A stretch of 64,000 nucleotides of DNA, from positions 2,170,001-2,234,000 of the forward strand of contig NZ_CP130713.1 in NCBI RefSeq assembly GCF_030553055.1. Direction: 5' to 3'. A program made the translations under genes and the position numbers. Positions 17,325-25,754 of this stretch are shown piece by piece. Origin of the DNA: Streptomyces sp. XD-27. GTDB taxonomy: Bacteria > Actinomycetota > Actinomycetes > Streptomycetales > Streptomycetaceae. The first letter of the stretch is position 1; the number at the start of each line of letters is the position of its first letter. The notes under the pieces were generated by a model. The model saw only the letters and a list, made by a program, of their open reading frames with translations, ran no database searches and had not been told where the DNA came from.

Positions 17325-17990
17325 TTGCTGGAACATGTGGGGTCACTGACCAATACCCCATGGATCTATGCCCTCATCGGGTTGTCAGTGCTCCTCGATG
17401 TCTTTTTGCCCGTGCTGCCCAGCGGAGTGCTGGTCATCACCGCGGCCACCGCCGCAGCGGGCACCACGGCCGATGTCGTCGGCGCGGCGAGCGCCGCCCG
17501 AGTCGAAAGCGTGCTGCCCGACATGCTCGGCCTGGTGCTGTGCGCGGCGACCGCCTCCGTGGTCGGCGACATGGTCGCCTACCGGCTGGCCTGGCGCGGC
17601 AGCGACCGGCTCGACCGGGCCATCGCCCGCTCCCGCCGACTCACTGCCGCGCAGGAGAAGTTGGGCACCGCGCTGGACAACGGCGGCGGCCCGCTCGTCG
17701 TCGTCGCGCGGTTCGCACCCGCCGGACGGTCCGTGGTCAGCCTGAGCGCGGGCGCCGCGCACCGCCGGGTCACCGAGTTCCTGCCGTGGTCGGCGGCGGC
17801 CGGACTGGCCTGGGCCGCCTACAGCGTGAGCCTGGGGTACTTCGGCGGCCAGTGGCTCGGCGCGACCTGGCTGAGCACCGGCGTCTCCGTGCTGGCGCTG
17901 TTCGCGGCGGGCGCGGGCGCGGTGTACGTGGTGAAGCGGCCGGGAGCCGCGGCCGACGCCCCGGCGGCGGGTGGCGAGCAGGCCGCGTAA
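17325..17990 (+). CDS. DedA/SNARE-associated (VTT) family membrane protein
   Basis: A 221-residue polytopic protein of the DedA family, which includes undecaprenyl-phosphate flippases and lipid-homeostasis proteins. Visible features are an N-terminal re-entrant-like helix ('IYALIGLSVLLDVFLPVLPSG'), a second hydrophobic block 'LGLVLCAATASVVGDMVAY', the conserved 'VVVARFAPAGRSVVSLSAG' (R-F-x-P-x-x-R, with the proton-coupling Arg residues), and a C-terminal helix. The TTG at 17325 follows GGGAG. A GTG 12 nt downstream (17337) is an alternative. Confidence 0.85.
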   Translation: MLEHVGSLTNTPWIYALIGLSVLLDVFLPVLPSGVLVITAATAAAGTTADVVGAASAARVESVLPDMLGLVLCAATASVVGDMVAYRLAWRGSDRLDRAIARSRRLTAAQEKLGTALDNGGGPLVVVARFAPAGRSVVSLSAGAAHRRVTEFLPWSAAAGLAWAAYSVSLGYFGGQWLGATWLSTGVSVLALFAAGAGAVYVVKRPGAAADAPAAGGEQAA

Positions 17991-18071
17991 CAAGCCGCTT
18001 ATCGGATGCGCCCGCACGTGCCCCTGTACCCCGATTGCGGCCCGGCCCACGACTGCGGCTACCGTCCCCCC

Positions 18072-18197
18072 ATGCGTATCTCCACCGCGCGTGTCCCCAC
18101 CGTGCGTTTCTCCGCCGTGCGTGCCCGCACCGTGCATGTCCGCACGGTGCATGTCCGCCCCCTGCGTGTCCGCACCGTGCGTGTCTCCACCGCCGCC
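18072..18197. repeat. 15-bp tandem repeat array
   Basis: Eight imperfect copies of GCGTGTCCGCACCGT-like 15-mers in direct head-to-tail orientation. There are no spacers, so this is a minisatellite and not a CRISPR array. Confidence 0.85.
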
Positions 18198-18215
18198 CGG
18201 GGCACGGCGTGGTGA
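18072..18215 (+). CDS. Candidate 47-residue pentapeptide-repeat leader ORF
   Basis: Immediately upstream of the transglycosylase, eight 15-bp degenerate repeats (18072-18191) encode eight consecutive pentapeptides of the form (V/A)-(R/H)-(V/F/A)-(R/S/P)-T. They begin MRIST, ARVPT, VRFSA, VRART, and the ORF ends AARGTAW. Its TGA overlaps the GTG start of the next gene (GTGA at 18212-18215), the arrangement used for translational coupling. There is no ribosome-binding site. A TTGCGG-N19-TACCGT pair ends 6 nt before the ATG, so a leaderless message is conceivable. The peptide is very basic. Whether it is translated is uncertain; the repeat itself is certain. Confidence 0.35.
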   Translation: MRISTARVPTVRFSAVRARTVHVRTVHVRPLRVRTVRVSTAARGTAW

Positions 18216-18898
18216 GCCGTCGCGGGCGGTTCGTCGGAGTGGCCGTCACCGTCGCGGCGCTGCTCGCCGTCGCGGCGGTCGTCGTCGTACGGCAGTTGAT
18301 CGGCTCGGGCCCCGGCCTGCCCACCATTCCGGACAAGTACCGACCCACGGTGGAATCGGCCGCCCGCAGCTGTCCGCGGCTGAGCGTGCCGCTGATGGCC
18401 GCGCAGATACACGCCGAGAGCCGCTGGCAGCCGGACGCGGACTCCGGGCACGCCCAGGGCATCTCCCAGTTCTCGCCGGTCACATGGTCGGAATGGGGCC
18501 GGGACGGGAACGGCGACGGCCGGGCGGACGTCTGGGAGCCCAAGGACGCCATCCCGTCCCAGGCCCGGTACATGTGCCATCTGTACAAGGTGGTGGCGGA
18601 CGTACCCGGTGACCCCACCCAGCTCGCCCTCGCCGCGTACAACGCCGGTCCGGGCGCGGTCCTCAAGGCCCGGGGCATCCCCCCGATCGACGAGACGCGC
18701 GGCTATGTGGACCGGATCGTGAACGATCTGCTGCCGCAGTACGAGAAGAGCGAGGCGGAGCACGCCTCCAACGCGCCGTCGTCTTCCGGAGCCCCGTCGC
18801 CCGCGGGTGCGCCGTCCTCCAGCGCTACGTCGTCCGGTGCTCCGTCCTCGGGTGCTCCACTCTCGGGTACTCCGTTCTCCGGCGCGTCGGCCCGCTGA
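18212..18898 (+). CDS. Membrane-anchored lytic transglycosylase
   Basis: A 228-residue protein. The N-terminus is a short Arg-rich head and one hydrophobic segment ('GVAVTVAALLAVAAVVVV') that acts as a signal anchor. The SLT-like (goose lysozyme fold) domain spans about 45-185. It carries the catalytic Glu in 'MAAQIHAESRWQPDADSG', the 'AQGISQFSPVTW' strand, an Asp-rich 'DGNGDGRADVWEP' loop resembling a Ca2+ site, and 'LALAAYNAGPGAV'. It would cleave peptidoglycan glycan strands. The last ~45 residues are a Ser/Gly/Ala/Pro tail of imperfect repeats. GTG 18212 overlaps the stop of the small upstream ORF. Confidence 0.87.
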   Translation: MSRRGRFVGVAVTVAALLAVAAVVVVRQLIGSGPGLPTIPDKYRPTVESAARSCPRLSVPLMAAQIHAESRWQPDADSGHAQGISQFSPVTWSEWGRDGNGDGRADVWEPKDAIPSQARYMCHLYKVVADVPGDPTQLALAAYNAGPGAVLKARGIPPIDETRGYVDRIVNDLLPQYEKSEAEHASNAPSSSGAPSPAGAPSSSATSSGAPSSGAPLSGTPFSGASAR

Positions 18899-18903
18899 CG
18901 AGG

Positions 18904-19701
18904 TCAGGCCTCAACCTCGTTGAGGAAGTCCTCCACGGCCCGGACGAGCTCCAGCGGCGTCTCGTCGGCCGGATAGTGCCCGGCGCACGGCAGCTCCACC
19001 AGTTCGGCGCGTACGTACCAGCGCAGCCACGTCTGCCGCATCACCTCGGCGGTCAGCGCCGGGTCGTGCGCGCCGACCACCACCCGTACCGGGACGGTGG
19101 CACCCTCGATCTCCTCGTGGAAGTCCTCCAGGGCCCAGGAGTCCAGCCACGCCCGGAACGCCTTGACGTCACTGTGCTCCCGCGAATGCCGCACCATCAG
19201 GTCCAGCCAGGCGTCGGGATGCCTGCTGCCGGTGGTGAAGTCGATGATCTGCCGCCGGTTCTCCGGTTGCTCGGCGGCGCCCGCGAACAGCTCCCACTGA
19301 GCCCCGTGCAGGGGCACACCACTCGCCGGTACGGGGGCGAGCCCCACCATCCGGCGTACGCGCTGCGGCGCGGCGGCCACGACCCGCTGGGCCACGGCCC
19401 CGCCCATGGAGTGGCCGACGAGGGAGAAGCGGTCCCAGCCGAGGTGGTCGGCGAGCGCGAGCAGATCGCCGGCCGCCTCCGCGGTGGTGTAGTCCCCGGG
19501 GATGTCGCGCGCCTCGCCATAGCCGCGCAGGTCGGGCAGGGCGTACGTGAAGGCCCGCCGGTCGATGTGCGGCAGGACCGCGGCGTACGCGGCGCGATCG
19601 GAGAGCCAGCCGTGGACCGCGATGACCCGATGCGGGCCGTTGCCGACCAGTTCACAGGGTGGAACGAAGGGTGTAATTCGGGGTGGCACGACGGTTCCCA
19701 T
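18904..19701 (-). CDS. Alpha/beta-fold hydrolase
   Basis: A 265-residue alpha/beta hydrolase. The oxyanion-strand motif 'VIAVHGWLSDRAAYAAVLP', the nucleophile elbow 'SLVGHSMGGAVAQ' (G-x-S-x-G, Ser near 106), the acid 'VVVGAHDPALTAE' and the catalytic His in 'LPCAGHYPADETP' are all present. A helical cap sits between strands 6 and 7. Substrate unknown: esterase, lactonase or haloperoxidase-like. ATG 19701 is preceded by GGAGG at proper spacing. Convergent with the transglycosylase, stop codons only a few bases apart. Confidence 0.88.
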   Translation of the reverse strand: MGTVVPPRITPFVPPCELVGNGPHRVIAVHGWLSDRAAYAAVLPHIDRRAFTYALPDLRGYGEARDIPGDYTTAEAAGDLLALADHLGWDRFSLVGHSMGGAVAQRVVAAAPQRVRRMVGLAPVPASGVPLHGAQWELFAGAAEQPENRRQIIDFTTGSRHPDAWLDLMVRHSREHSDVKAFRAWLDSWALEDFHEEIEGATVPVRVVVGAHDPALTAEVMRQTWLRWYVRAELVELPCAGHYPADETPLELVRAVEDFLNEVEA

Positions 19702-19876
19702 AGCGCCTCCGGTCCGGTCGGATACGGGCGCGCGTGGTACGCCCGCGCGCACAACGGTGGCCGCAACTCGGGAGTACGGCAAGCCCGATGCGCATATGCG
19801 CCATCCAGACGGCGGTTTCTTTTCCCCGGCCCCCGGTGCCCGACCCCGGTCCCCCGGCTTCCGGTCCCCTGGACTC

Positions 19877-20095
19877 CTACGCCGCCGTGTCGACCTCACG
19901 CCGCATGGCGCCCAGGTAGACGCCGAGCAGCCGCCGGTACTCCACCCGCTCCTCGGGCAGCAGCGGCCGTGCCGTACGCGCCCGCAGGAAGGCGCGGATC
20001 GCCTCGTTGGCGTCATCGGAGTCGACGGACCCACCCTCGGCGGAGTCGTCCTCGGCAGGGCACACGGCATCGGAGGTCGGAGCTAACAGGGGCAT
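19877..20095 (-). CDS. Small acidic hypothetical protein
   Basis: A 72-residue protein. The N-terminal half is acidic and low-complexity; the C-terminal half forms two helices ('ANEAIRAFLRARTARPLLPE', 'ERVEYRRLLGVYLGAMRRE'). Short proteins with an 'IRxFLRAR...RPLxPEExxEYxRLLxxW/Y' helix pair are common in Streptomyces and unassigned. It lies about 175 bp upstream of the hydrolase on the same strand. Function not known. Confidence 0.6.
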   Translation of the reverse strand: MPLLAPTSDAVCPAEDDSAEGGSVDSDDANEAIRAFLRARTARPLLPEERVEYRRLLGVYLGAMRREVDTAA

Positions 20096-20279
20096 GGGAC
20101 AAGGCTACGGGCCGGGTGTGACAGCGGAAGACCGCCTAGGCCGTTCGCGAACGTAATACCGGCCACATCGTGCGCACCTCGCGCCCCAGCGGAATCGGGA
20201 GGGGAAGGCGAACGGGCGGGGGCGGGCAGACGGCGGAGACGGAAGAACGGGCGGGGCGGGCAGACAGCAAGGGCGGCCG

Positions 20280-21341
20280 TTACAGCGGCAGTACGCACAC
20301 GGGCACGGGCGCGGTGAACGGCGCCCCCGACGGCGTGAGCCGACCTGTTCGACGGTCCACCCGGAACACCGTGACCGTGCCCGTGTTCTGGTTCCCGGCG
20401 AAGAGCAGCGTGCCGGACGGCGACAGGCCGATGTGCCGCGGGTACGCCCCACCGCACGGCACCGCGTCCAGCAGCCGGAGCCCGGCGCCGCCATCGGTCA
20501 CCGCGAACCGCGCGACGCTGTCGTGGCCCCGGTTGGACACGTAGACGAACCGCCCGTCGGCCGAGACCACGACCCCCGCCGGGTAGTTGCGCCCGCCCGG
20601 CTCGGCGCGGTCGGGCAGCGTCGGCCACGCGTCGCGCGGGCTCAGTTCGCCCGAGCAATCGTCGTACGCCGCGACCGTGATCGTGCCGTCCAACTCGCCG
20701 ACGACATACGCGAACCGGGCCCCGGGGTGGAAGGCCAGATGCCGGGGCCCGGCGCCCGGGGCCGTCCTCGCTTCCGAAACCGGGGTCAGCCGCCCGCGTG
20801 CCGCATCGAGCCGGTAGGTGTACACCGTGTCGGTGCCGAGGTCGACCGCGAGCACGAAGCGGCCCTTGGGGTCGGCCAGGACCTGGTGTGCGTGCGGGCC
20901 TTCCTGCCGCTCGGGATCCGGTCCGGAACCGGTGTGCCGTACGAGATCCGTACGCCCACCCAGCGCGCCGTCGGGGCGGATGGGGTGCACGGCGACGCTT
21001 CCCGACCCGTAATTGGCCGTCAGAAGGTGGCGGCCGCCGGGGTGCACGGCCAGATGGGTGGGTCCGTCACCGCCGGTGGACCGGGCCGGGCCGAGCGCGG
21101 TGAGCGCCCCGTCCGCACCGATCGCGAGGGCTCGCACGGTGCCGCCGGGCCGCTCGTCCACCGCGTACAGCACCCGGCCGGAGGGGCCCAGGGCCAGGAA
21201 GGACGGATCGGCGACGCGGTCGAAGAACCCGGCGGCGGTCAGCGCCCCGCTCGCGACGTCGTACGTCGCGACGGTGATCCCACCGCCGAACGAGCCGAGA
21301 TACACAGGCCGTACGCCTGCCCCCGGCCCACCCATCCCCAT
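20280..21341 (-). CDS. Lactonase family (7-bladed beta-propeller) protein
   Basis: A 353-residue protein of the 6-phosphogluconolactonase-like (YbhE/Pgl, Pfam10282) family, seven repeated blades. Repeating signatures such as 'DPSFLALGPSGRVLYAVDE', 'GPTHLAVHPGGRHLLTANY', 'GPRHLAFHPGARFAYVVGE' and 'YPRHIGLSPSGTLLFAGNQ' each give one blade. Conserved 'GPHAHQV' carries the His/Gln of the active site. Probably cytoplasmic. The ATG at 21341 follows GGTGAGAGGCGGG. An upstream in-frame start at 21422 would add 27 non-conserved residues. Confidence 0.88.
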   Translation of the reverse strand: MGMGGPGAGVRPVYLGSFGGGITVATYDVASGALTAAGFFDRVADPSFLALGPSGRVLYAVDERPGGTVRALAIGADGALTALGPARSTGGDGPTHLAVHPGGRHLLTANYGSGSVAVHPIRPDGALGGRTDLVRHTGSGPDPERQEGPHAHQVLADPKGRFVLAVDLGTDTVYTYRLDAARGRLTPVSEARTAPGAGPRHLAFHPGARFAYVVGELDGTITVAAYDDCSGELSPRDAWPTLPDRAEPGGRNYPAGVVVSADGRFVYVSNRGHDSVARFAVTDGGAGLRLLDAVPCGGAYPRHIGLSPSGTLLFAGNQNTGTVTVFRVDRRTGRLTPSGAPFTAPVPVCVLPL

Positions 21342-21441
21342 CCCGCCTCTCACCCTGCTGCCCGCCTCCGTACGGAAGGTGCCGCCGGACAACAGGGTGC
21401 CGGTCCAGACCAACGACGGCAACGGTCAGCCGCCGACCGCG

Positions 21442-22494
21442 TCAGCCGCGCGGGGTCACCATCGACAGGACGGACGGCAGCGGGTACCAGTCCGCCGTGG
21501 CGAAGCTGGCGTGCTTGCGCGCCAGCAGCTCCACACGGGCCCGGGCGTCGGCCTCGGCGGGCCGGGTCGCGTCGATCGCCGGGGACACCTTGTGCGCGTC
21601 GGTCATGATGAGCAGGTAGTGCCGCTGGTCGTACCAGGCGGTGTCGATGCCGTTCTGGACGTACGCCGCCGCGTCACCGTCGAAGACGACGAACCACGGG
21701 CGCAGGGAGGCGTCGGCGTACCGGCGCCGCGGGTCGCCGGACTCCGCCTTGTGGACGGCGGGGAAGGCGGTCGCCTGCCGCAGTTGCCCGGCGGCGGCCA
21801 GGTTCCGCAGCCGCGTGGCGTACTCGCGGTCCGTCCACAGCGAGTCGAAGGGGTTGTTCTCCTCGACCGTGCCGGGGAGCAGCTCGAAGATGAACTTGCC
21901 CGCGAGCGCGTCCCGGCCCGGCCAGCCGTCCGCCCGCACCGCGTCGTCCAGCGTCGCGTGCCCGCCGAGCAGATCGGCCGGGCGGTAGACGGCGTCGCCC
22001 AACTTGGCGTTGACAAGCGCGTCGAACTCGTCCGGGCCGCGGCCGCCTCGGTCGTTGAAGCCGTCCTTCATCTCGACCTTGACCAGAATGGGACGGTGGC
22101 CGGGGTGGGCGTCGTGCCACGCCCGCATGTCGGCGAGGCAGCCGTTCAGGCTCTGGTTGCGCGGCTTGGTGCGCAGCTCGGCCGCAGAGCCCGCGTTCTC
22201 GCAGTTGTTGGCGTTGCCAAACGGGTTGCTGTGCGAGACCCGCCACTGGCTGCTGGTGAAGTTGGTCCATACGTCCAGCTCCAGGAGCCCGGCCCCGGAG
22301 TCGAGCGCGTCCGCGAGGTAGGGGTATTTCGCCTGCTCATAGGCGTTGTGGACACCGACTCCGGTGGTCGCGGAGAACGCGGCCGCGGTCTGTTCCGGCT
22401 CCGCGTGAGCGGGTACGGGCGCGGCGAGGGCCGCTATGACTGCCGTGGGGAGCGCGAAGGTCGCCGCCGCGCTCGTGAGCCGGGACTTCTGCAT
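21442..22494 (-). CDS. Secreted PI-PLC-like phosphodiesterase (Ca2+-dependent type)
   Basis: A 350-residue exported protein. The first 31 residues are a Sec signal peptide ending 'PVPAHAEP'. The mature part resembles the Ca2+-dependent phosphatidylinositol-specific phospholipase C TIM barrel: 'GVGVHNAYEQ' (general base His), 'GLLELDVWTN' (metal ligands Glu/Asp), 'VSHSNPFGN' (second His), 'PILVKVEMKDGF' and 'KFIFELLPGTVEENNPFDSL'. The final ~100 residues contain 'DARARVELLARKHASFATADWYP', common in secreted Streptomyces members. The likely role is scavenging of inositol phospholipids outside the cell. Confidence 0.85.
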   Translation of the reverse strand: MQKSRLTSAAATFALPTAVIAALAAPVPAHAEPEQTAAAFSATTGVGVHNAYEQAKYPYLADALDSGAGLLELDVWTNFTSSQWRVSHSNPFGNANNCENAGSAAELRTKPRNQSLNGCLADMRAWHDAHPGHRPILVKVEMKDGFNDRGGRGPDEFDALVNAKLGDAVYRPADLLGGHATLDDAVRADGWPGRDALAGKFIFELLPGTVEENNPFDSLWTDREYATRLRNLAAAGQLRQATAFPAVHKAESGDPRRRYADASLRPWFVVFDGDAAAYVQNGIDTAWYDQRHYLLIMTDAHKVSPAIDATRPAEADARARVELLARKHASFATADWYPLPSVLSMVTPRG

Positions 22495-22842
22495 ACGTGT
22501 GCCGCCTTGATTTCCGTGGGGTCAAGTCGGCAGCAGCGTACGGGCATTCGATGGGTGGCTGGATGTCGCCCCGGTGGCGGAGCGAAGAACGGCAGCACGT
22601 CACACCTCCGGGACCCCCGGCGAGGCGCGGTCCCGGCGCAGCGCCCCCCGGCTGAGGCACCAGCAAAGCCCCGCCCCGGGCGAGGCGCCACCCTAGGCCA
22701 AGGCCCCAGCAGAGCCCCGCCCCGGCGAGATGCCACCTCGGCCAAGGCCCCAGCAAAACGCCGCCCGGCCGAGGCCCCGGCATAGCCCCGCCCCGGCGAG
22801 GTTTCCCCCTCCCCGGCGAGGCGCCGGCCCCGGCGTGCGGGG
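22495..22842. repeat. GC-rich imperfect tandem repeats between two genes
   Basis: About 348 bp without a supported gene. From about 22651 to 22822 it consists of four imperfect units of 27-50 bp sharing AGGCCCCAGCA(A/G)AGCCCCGCCCCGGCGAG. The minus-strand reading frames over it are artefacts of the repeats. The region lies between the PI-PLC start and the DHFR-like stop on the same strand, so it must also contain the PLC promoter, near 22500-22560. Confidence 0.7.
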
Positions 22843-23463
22843 TCAGTCCTCGAGGTCGAACGAGCCGTACGTGGGGCGCCCGGCGAGCTGGTAGGTGTGC
22901 GCCGCGACCCCGGCACCCGTAGTCCTGCTGTCCAGCAGCCGCAGCGCGGTCGGCACGGCGCCCTCGGCGAACAGCCGCTTCCCCGTGCCCAGGACGACCG
23001 GGTACACCATCAGCCGGAACTCGTCAATGAGATCGTGTGCCATCAGGGACTGCGCCAGGTTGCCACTGCCGTGGATCTGGAGCTCCCCGTCCAGTTCCCT
23101 CTTGAGCTTGGCCACGGCCCGCGGCACGTCCGTGTCGAGCAGCGTGGAGTTCTGCCAGTCCAGCGTGTCCAAGGTGGTGGAGGCGACGTACTTCGGGAGG
23201 GTGTTGAGGCTCGTGGCGATGGGGTCCTGTTCGTCGGTGACCCGCGGCCAGTACCCGGCGAATATCTCGTACGTACGGCGGCCCAGCAGAAAGGCGCTCG
23301 CCCCGCCGAACCACTCGACGACGATCCGACCCATGTCCTCATCGGCGTACGGGACCACCCAGCCCCCGTACTCGAAACCGCCGCTGGTGTCCTCGCCGGG
23401 CCCTCCCGGGCCCTGCACGACCCCGTCCAGCGAGAGGAAGGCGGTGAGCGTCAGCTTCGCCAT
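22843..23463 (-). CDS. Dihydrofolate reductase family (RibD C-terminal-like) protein
   Basis: A 206-residue single-domain protein of the DHFR-like/RibD_C superfamily. It has 'KLTLTAFLSLDGVVQGPGG' at the N-terminus, 'AFLLGRRTYEIFAGYWP' (the G-R-x-T-Y/W-E signature), 'KYVASTTLDTLDWQNSTLL', 'LQIHGSGNLAQSLM' (NADPH pyrophosphate loop) and 'MVYPVVLGTGKRLF'. Such proteins are NAD(P)H-dependent reductases of unknown substrate. ATG 23463 is preferred because GGAGC lies 7 nt upstream. It sits 75 bp downstream of arsR on the same strand and is probably in its operon. Confidence 0.88.
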   Translation of the reverse strand: MAKLTLTAFLSLDGVVQGPGGPGEDTSGGFEYGGWVVPYADEDMGRIVVEWFGGASAFLLGRRTYEIFAGYWPRVTDEQDPIATSLNTLPKYVASTTLDTLDWQNSTLLDTDVPRAVAKLKRELDGELQIHGSGNLAQSLMAHDLIDEFRLMVYPVVLGTGKRLFAEGAVPTALRLLDSRTTGAGVAAHTYQLAGRPTYGSFDLED

Positions 23464-23538
23464 GACATGCTCCGTTCCGTACTGGTCCAAGTGCTTCCAA
23501 GTGGCTTCATGTACGTGGACTTCGGCCCGGCGGAAAAC

Positions 23539-23895
23539 TCATCGCCAGGCGGCGAGCATCTGCCCCATGGTCGCGAGGGCCGGAGGGGCCACCCGGTAGT
23601 AGACCCAGGTGCCGCGCCGCTCGGAGGTGAGCAGTCCGGCCTCCTTGAGCTTCTTCAGGTGATGGGAGACGGTCGGCTGGGAGACCCCGACATCGGAGAT
23701 GTCGCAGACACAGGCCTCCCCGCCCGTGTGCGAGGCCACCAGGGAGAACAGCCGCAGCCGGACAGGATCGCCGAGCGCCTTGAACATCGCGGCGGTGCGC
23801 TCGGCCTCCTCGGCCGACAGCGGGCGCTCGGTCAGCGGTGGGCAGCACGGCACGACGCCCGACTCCAGGACCGGCAGCACCTCGGAATGAGACAT
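23539..23895 (-). CDS. ArsR/SmtB-family metalloid-sensing repressor
   Basis: A 118-residue winged-helix repressor. 'RTAAMFKALGDPVRLRLFSLV' opens the domain. 'EACVCDISDVGVSQPTVSHHLKKL' contains both the ArsR-type Cys pair (C-V-C-D, the As(III)/Sb(III) site on helix 3) and the recognition helix. 'ERRGTWVYYRV' is the wing. An extra Cys-Cys pair ('VVPCCPP') in the N-terminus resembles additional metalloid ligands. No arsenite permease or reductase gene is adjacent; the downstream gene is a DHFR-like reductase. A perfect 14-bp palindrome lies 10 bp upstream of the start, the likely operator. Confidence 0.9.
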   Translation of the reverse strand: MSHSEVLPVLESGVVPCCPPLTERPLSAEEAERTAAMFKALGDPVRLRLFSLVASHTGGEACVCDISDVGVSQPTVSHHLKKLKEAGLLTSERRGTWVYYRVAPPALATMGQMLAAWR

Positions 23896-23904
23896 ATCTC
23901 TATG

Positions 23905-23918
23905 TTGACATATGTCAA
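23905..23918 (-). promoter_or_regulatory. Palindromic operator of arsR
   Basis: TTGACATATGTCAA is a perfect 14-bp palindrome whose minus-strand arm doubles as a consensus -35 TTGACA. A further half-site, GACATAT, occurs at 23891-23897, overlapping the annotated start codon. Because a -10 placed 16 bp downstream would coincide with that ATG, the true start may be the GTG at 23880. Confidence 0.65.
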
Positions 23919-23977
23919 ATCAGCAGGGGGGACAGATCCCGCCGCCAGGAGGACAGCGACCACCGGCCGTCCCGCTG

Positions 23978-24328
<351 letters not shown>

Positions 24329-24417
24329 CACGGCCTCCTCCTGACCGGTTGACCGGCTTATCCGCTCGGTGCACTCTCACACCACCGTAGGCTCGCGGGG
24401 CCGGTTCCGCCTCCGGG

Positions 24418-25575
24418 TCAGCACCGCGCCCTGCCGTAGTGCCGGGCCAGGGCGTGGAACGCCTGCTTCGGCTCCCAGTGCCAGGCGGATGCGGGGTCCT
24501 CGGGCCTGTCCTTGATCGTCTTCACGATGCTGTAGCTGGCCATGTCGAGGTCGTAGCGAGGCTCGGGCCGGTGCGGGGAGTCGGGGCTGACGAAGTTGTA
24601 GACCAGCGCCGCGTACAGGCCCATCGACTCGAAGACGTCCAGCATGTCGGTGAGGTACGCGGCCTGAGTCCGCTCGCTGCGGACCAGGTCGCCGACGATC
24701 TCGGGGGGTTCCTTGCTGTAGTCGACGGCGTTCCACCCCATGCCGCCCTGCTCAGGAGCGCCTACGAAGGTGCAGGAGCCGAACTCGGAGATCGCCACCG
24801 GCTTGCCCCAGCGCAGGTAGGGCGTGAGCTCCCGGACATAGTCGGACCGGCGGGGGTGGTACGCGTAATAGTTGACGCTGACGATGTCGAACAGGCCCCA
24901 GTCGGTCTCACCGGCTTCGTCGAACGCGGCGGCATACGTCAGCGGGCCATGGAAGACGGACCTGCCGACCGATGCCGACCGCGCGACGAAACTGCGCAGC
25001 CGACGCTTCATCTGCACCGGATCGAAGTTCCCCTTGGTCATGTTCTCGATCCGCTCCATGACGTCGGCGCCTGGCACGATGCCTGGCACAAACAGCACGA
25101 ACTCGCAGCCCACGCTGAGGTGGACCCGGGCGCCCTGGCGCCGCAGCCGCTCGGCGTGTCTGCCCGTTTCCGCCAGGTGGTCGAGGATCTCCCGCTGCGG
25201 GCGGTCCCTCAGTCGCGGCTGGAGCCAGACGTGCAGCCCGCGCTCCGCCGCCTCCGACGATGCTGCCGTGAGCCGCTCGACCCCGTCCCCGAAAACCGAG
25301 ACCGAGCCGGCATGCAGTTCTTCCTTGATGACGCGGATGTCCTTGCGCACCCTGGCCGCGTTCCACGCCGTCCCCGGCGTCTCCCCCTTCCCGACCTCGT
25401 AACACACTCCCCGATACGCCAGCCCAGGCCCTTCCCCCGCCCCGGCGGCGGCCCCCACCGCCGCTCCGGCCGCCTGGGCCCGGCCCGCCGCCATGAGCGA
25501 CCCTGCCGACACGGCGGCCCCGACGGCCCCCGCCCCGGCCAGGAACCGAGCCCGGCTGATCCCCTCAGTGCGCAC
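24418..25575 (-). CDS. Exported TIM-barrel glycosidase-like protein
   Basis: A 385-residue protein. The N-terminus 'GISRARFLAGAGAVGAAVSAGSLMAA' is a long Tat-like signal (R-A-R rather than R-R) followed by an Ala/Gly-rich spacer. The body looks like a glycoside-hydrolase TIM barrel: 'LAYRGVCYEVG', 'GLHVWLQPRLRDR', 'FDIVSVNYYAYHP', 'GKPVAISEFGSCTFVG' (putative catalytic Glu in S-E-F-G) and 'MGLYAALVYNFVSPDSPH'. It carries no clear family signature I can name. Homologues occur as unassigned exported proteins in Streptomyces. Monocistronic. Confidence 0.6.
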   Translation of the reverse strand: MRTEGISRARFLAGAGAVGAAVSAGSLMAAGRAQAAGAAVGAAAGAGEGPGLAYRGVCYEVGKGETPGTAWNAARVRKDIRVIKEELHAGSVSVFGDGVERLTAASSEAAERGLHVWLQPRLRDRPQREILDHLAETGRHAERLRRQGARVHLSVGCEFVLFVPGIVPGADVMERIENMTKGNFDPVQMKRRLRSFVARSASVGRSVFHGPLTYAAAFDEAGETDWGLFDIVSVNYYAYHPRRSDYVRELTPYLRWGKPVAISEFGSCTFVGAPEQGGMGWNAVDYSKEPPEIVGDLVRSERTQAAYLTDMLDVFESMGLYAALVYNFVSPDSPHRPEPRYDLDMASYSIVKTIKDRPEDPASAWHWEPKQAFHALARHYGRARC

Positions 25576-25754
25576 TGCGCCTCCCCGTGTGTGCGTCCAC
25601 CGGTCGCGGCCTCATCGTGCTGCGCCGTGGTTCCCAGTCTGGTCGGCGGCAGCACTCCCGGTCGTCAGCCGATGGTCTGCGCGTCCGCGACGGAGGTATG
25701 AACTGTCCACCACGCAAAGCGACTTAGGTCGTACACACGCTCCGACGGCCGCCG

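Noticed and set aside
18072..18197. Possible CRISPR array
   Set aside because: The 15-bp units are contiguous with no spacers and no cas gene nearby; it is a minisatellite.
24418..25575. Abortive-infection (phage defence) function for the exported TIM-barrel protein
   Set aside because: It has an export signal and a glycosidase-like barrel; nothing in its sequence or neighbours supports phage defence.
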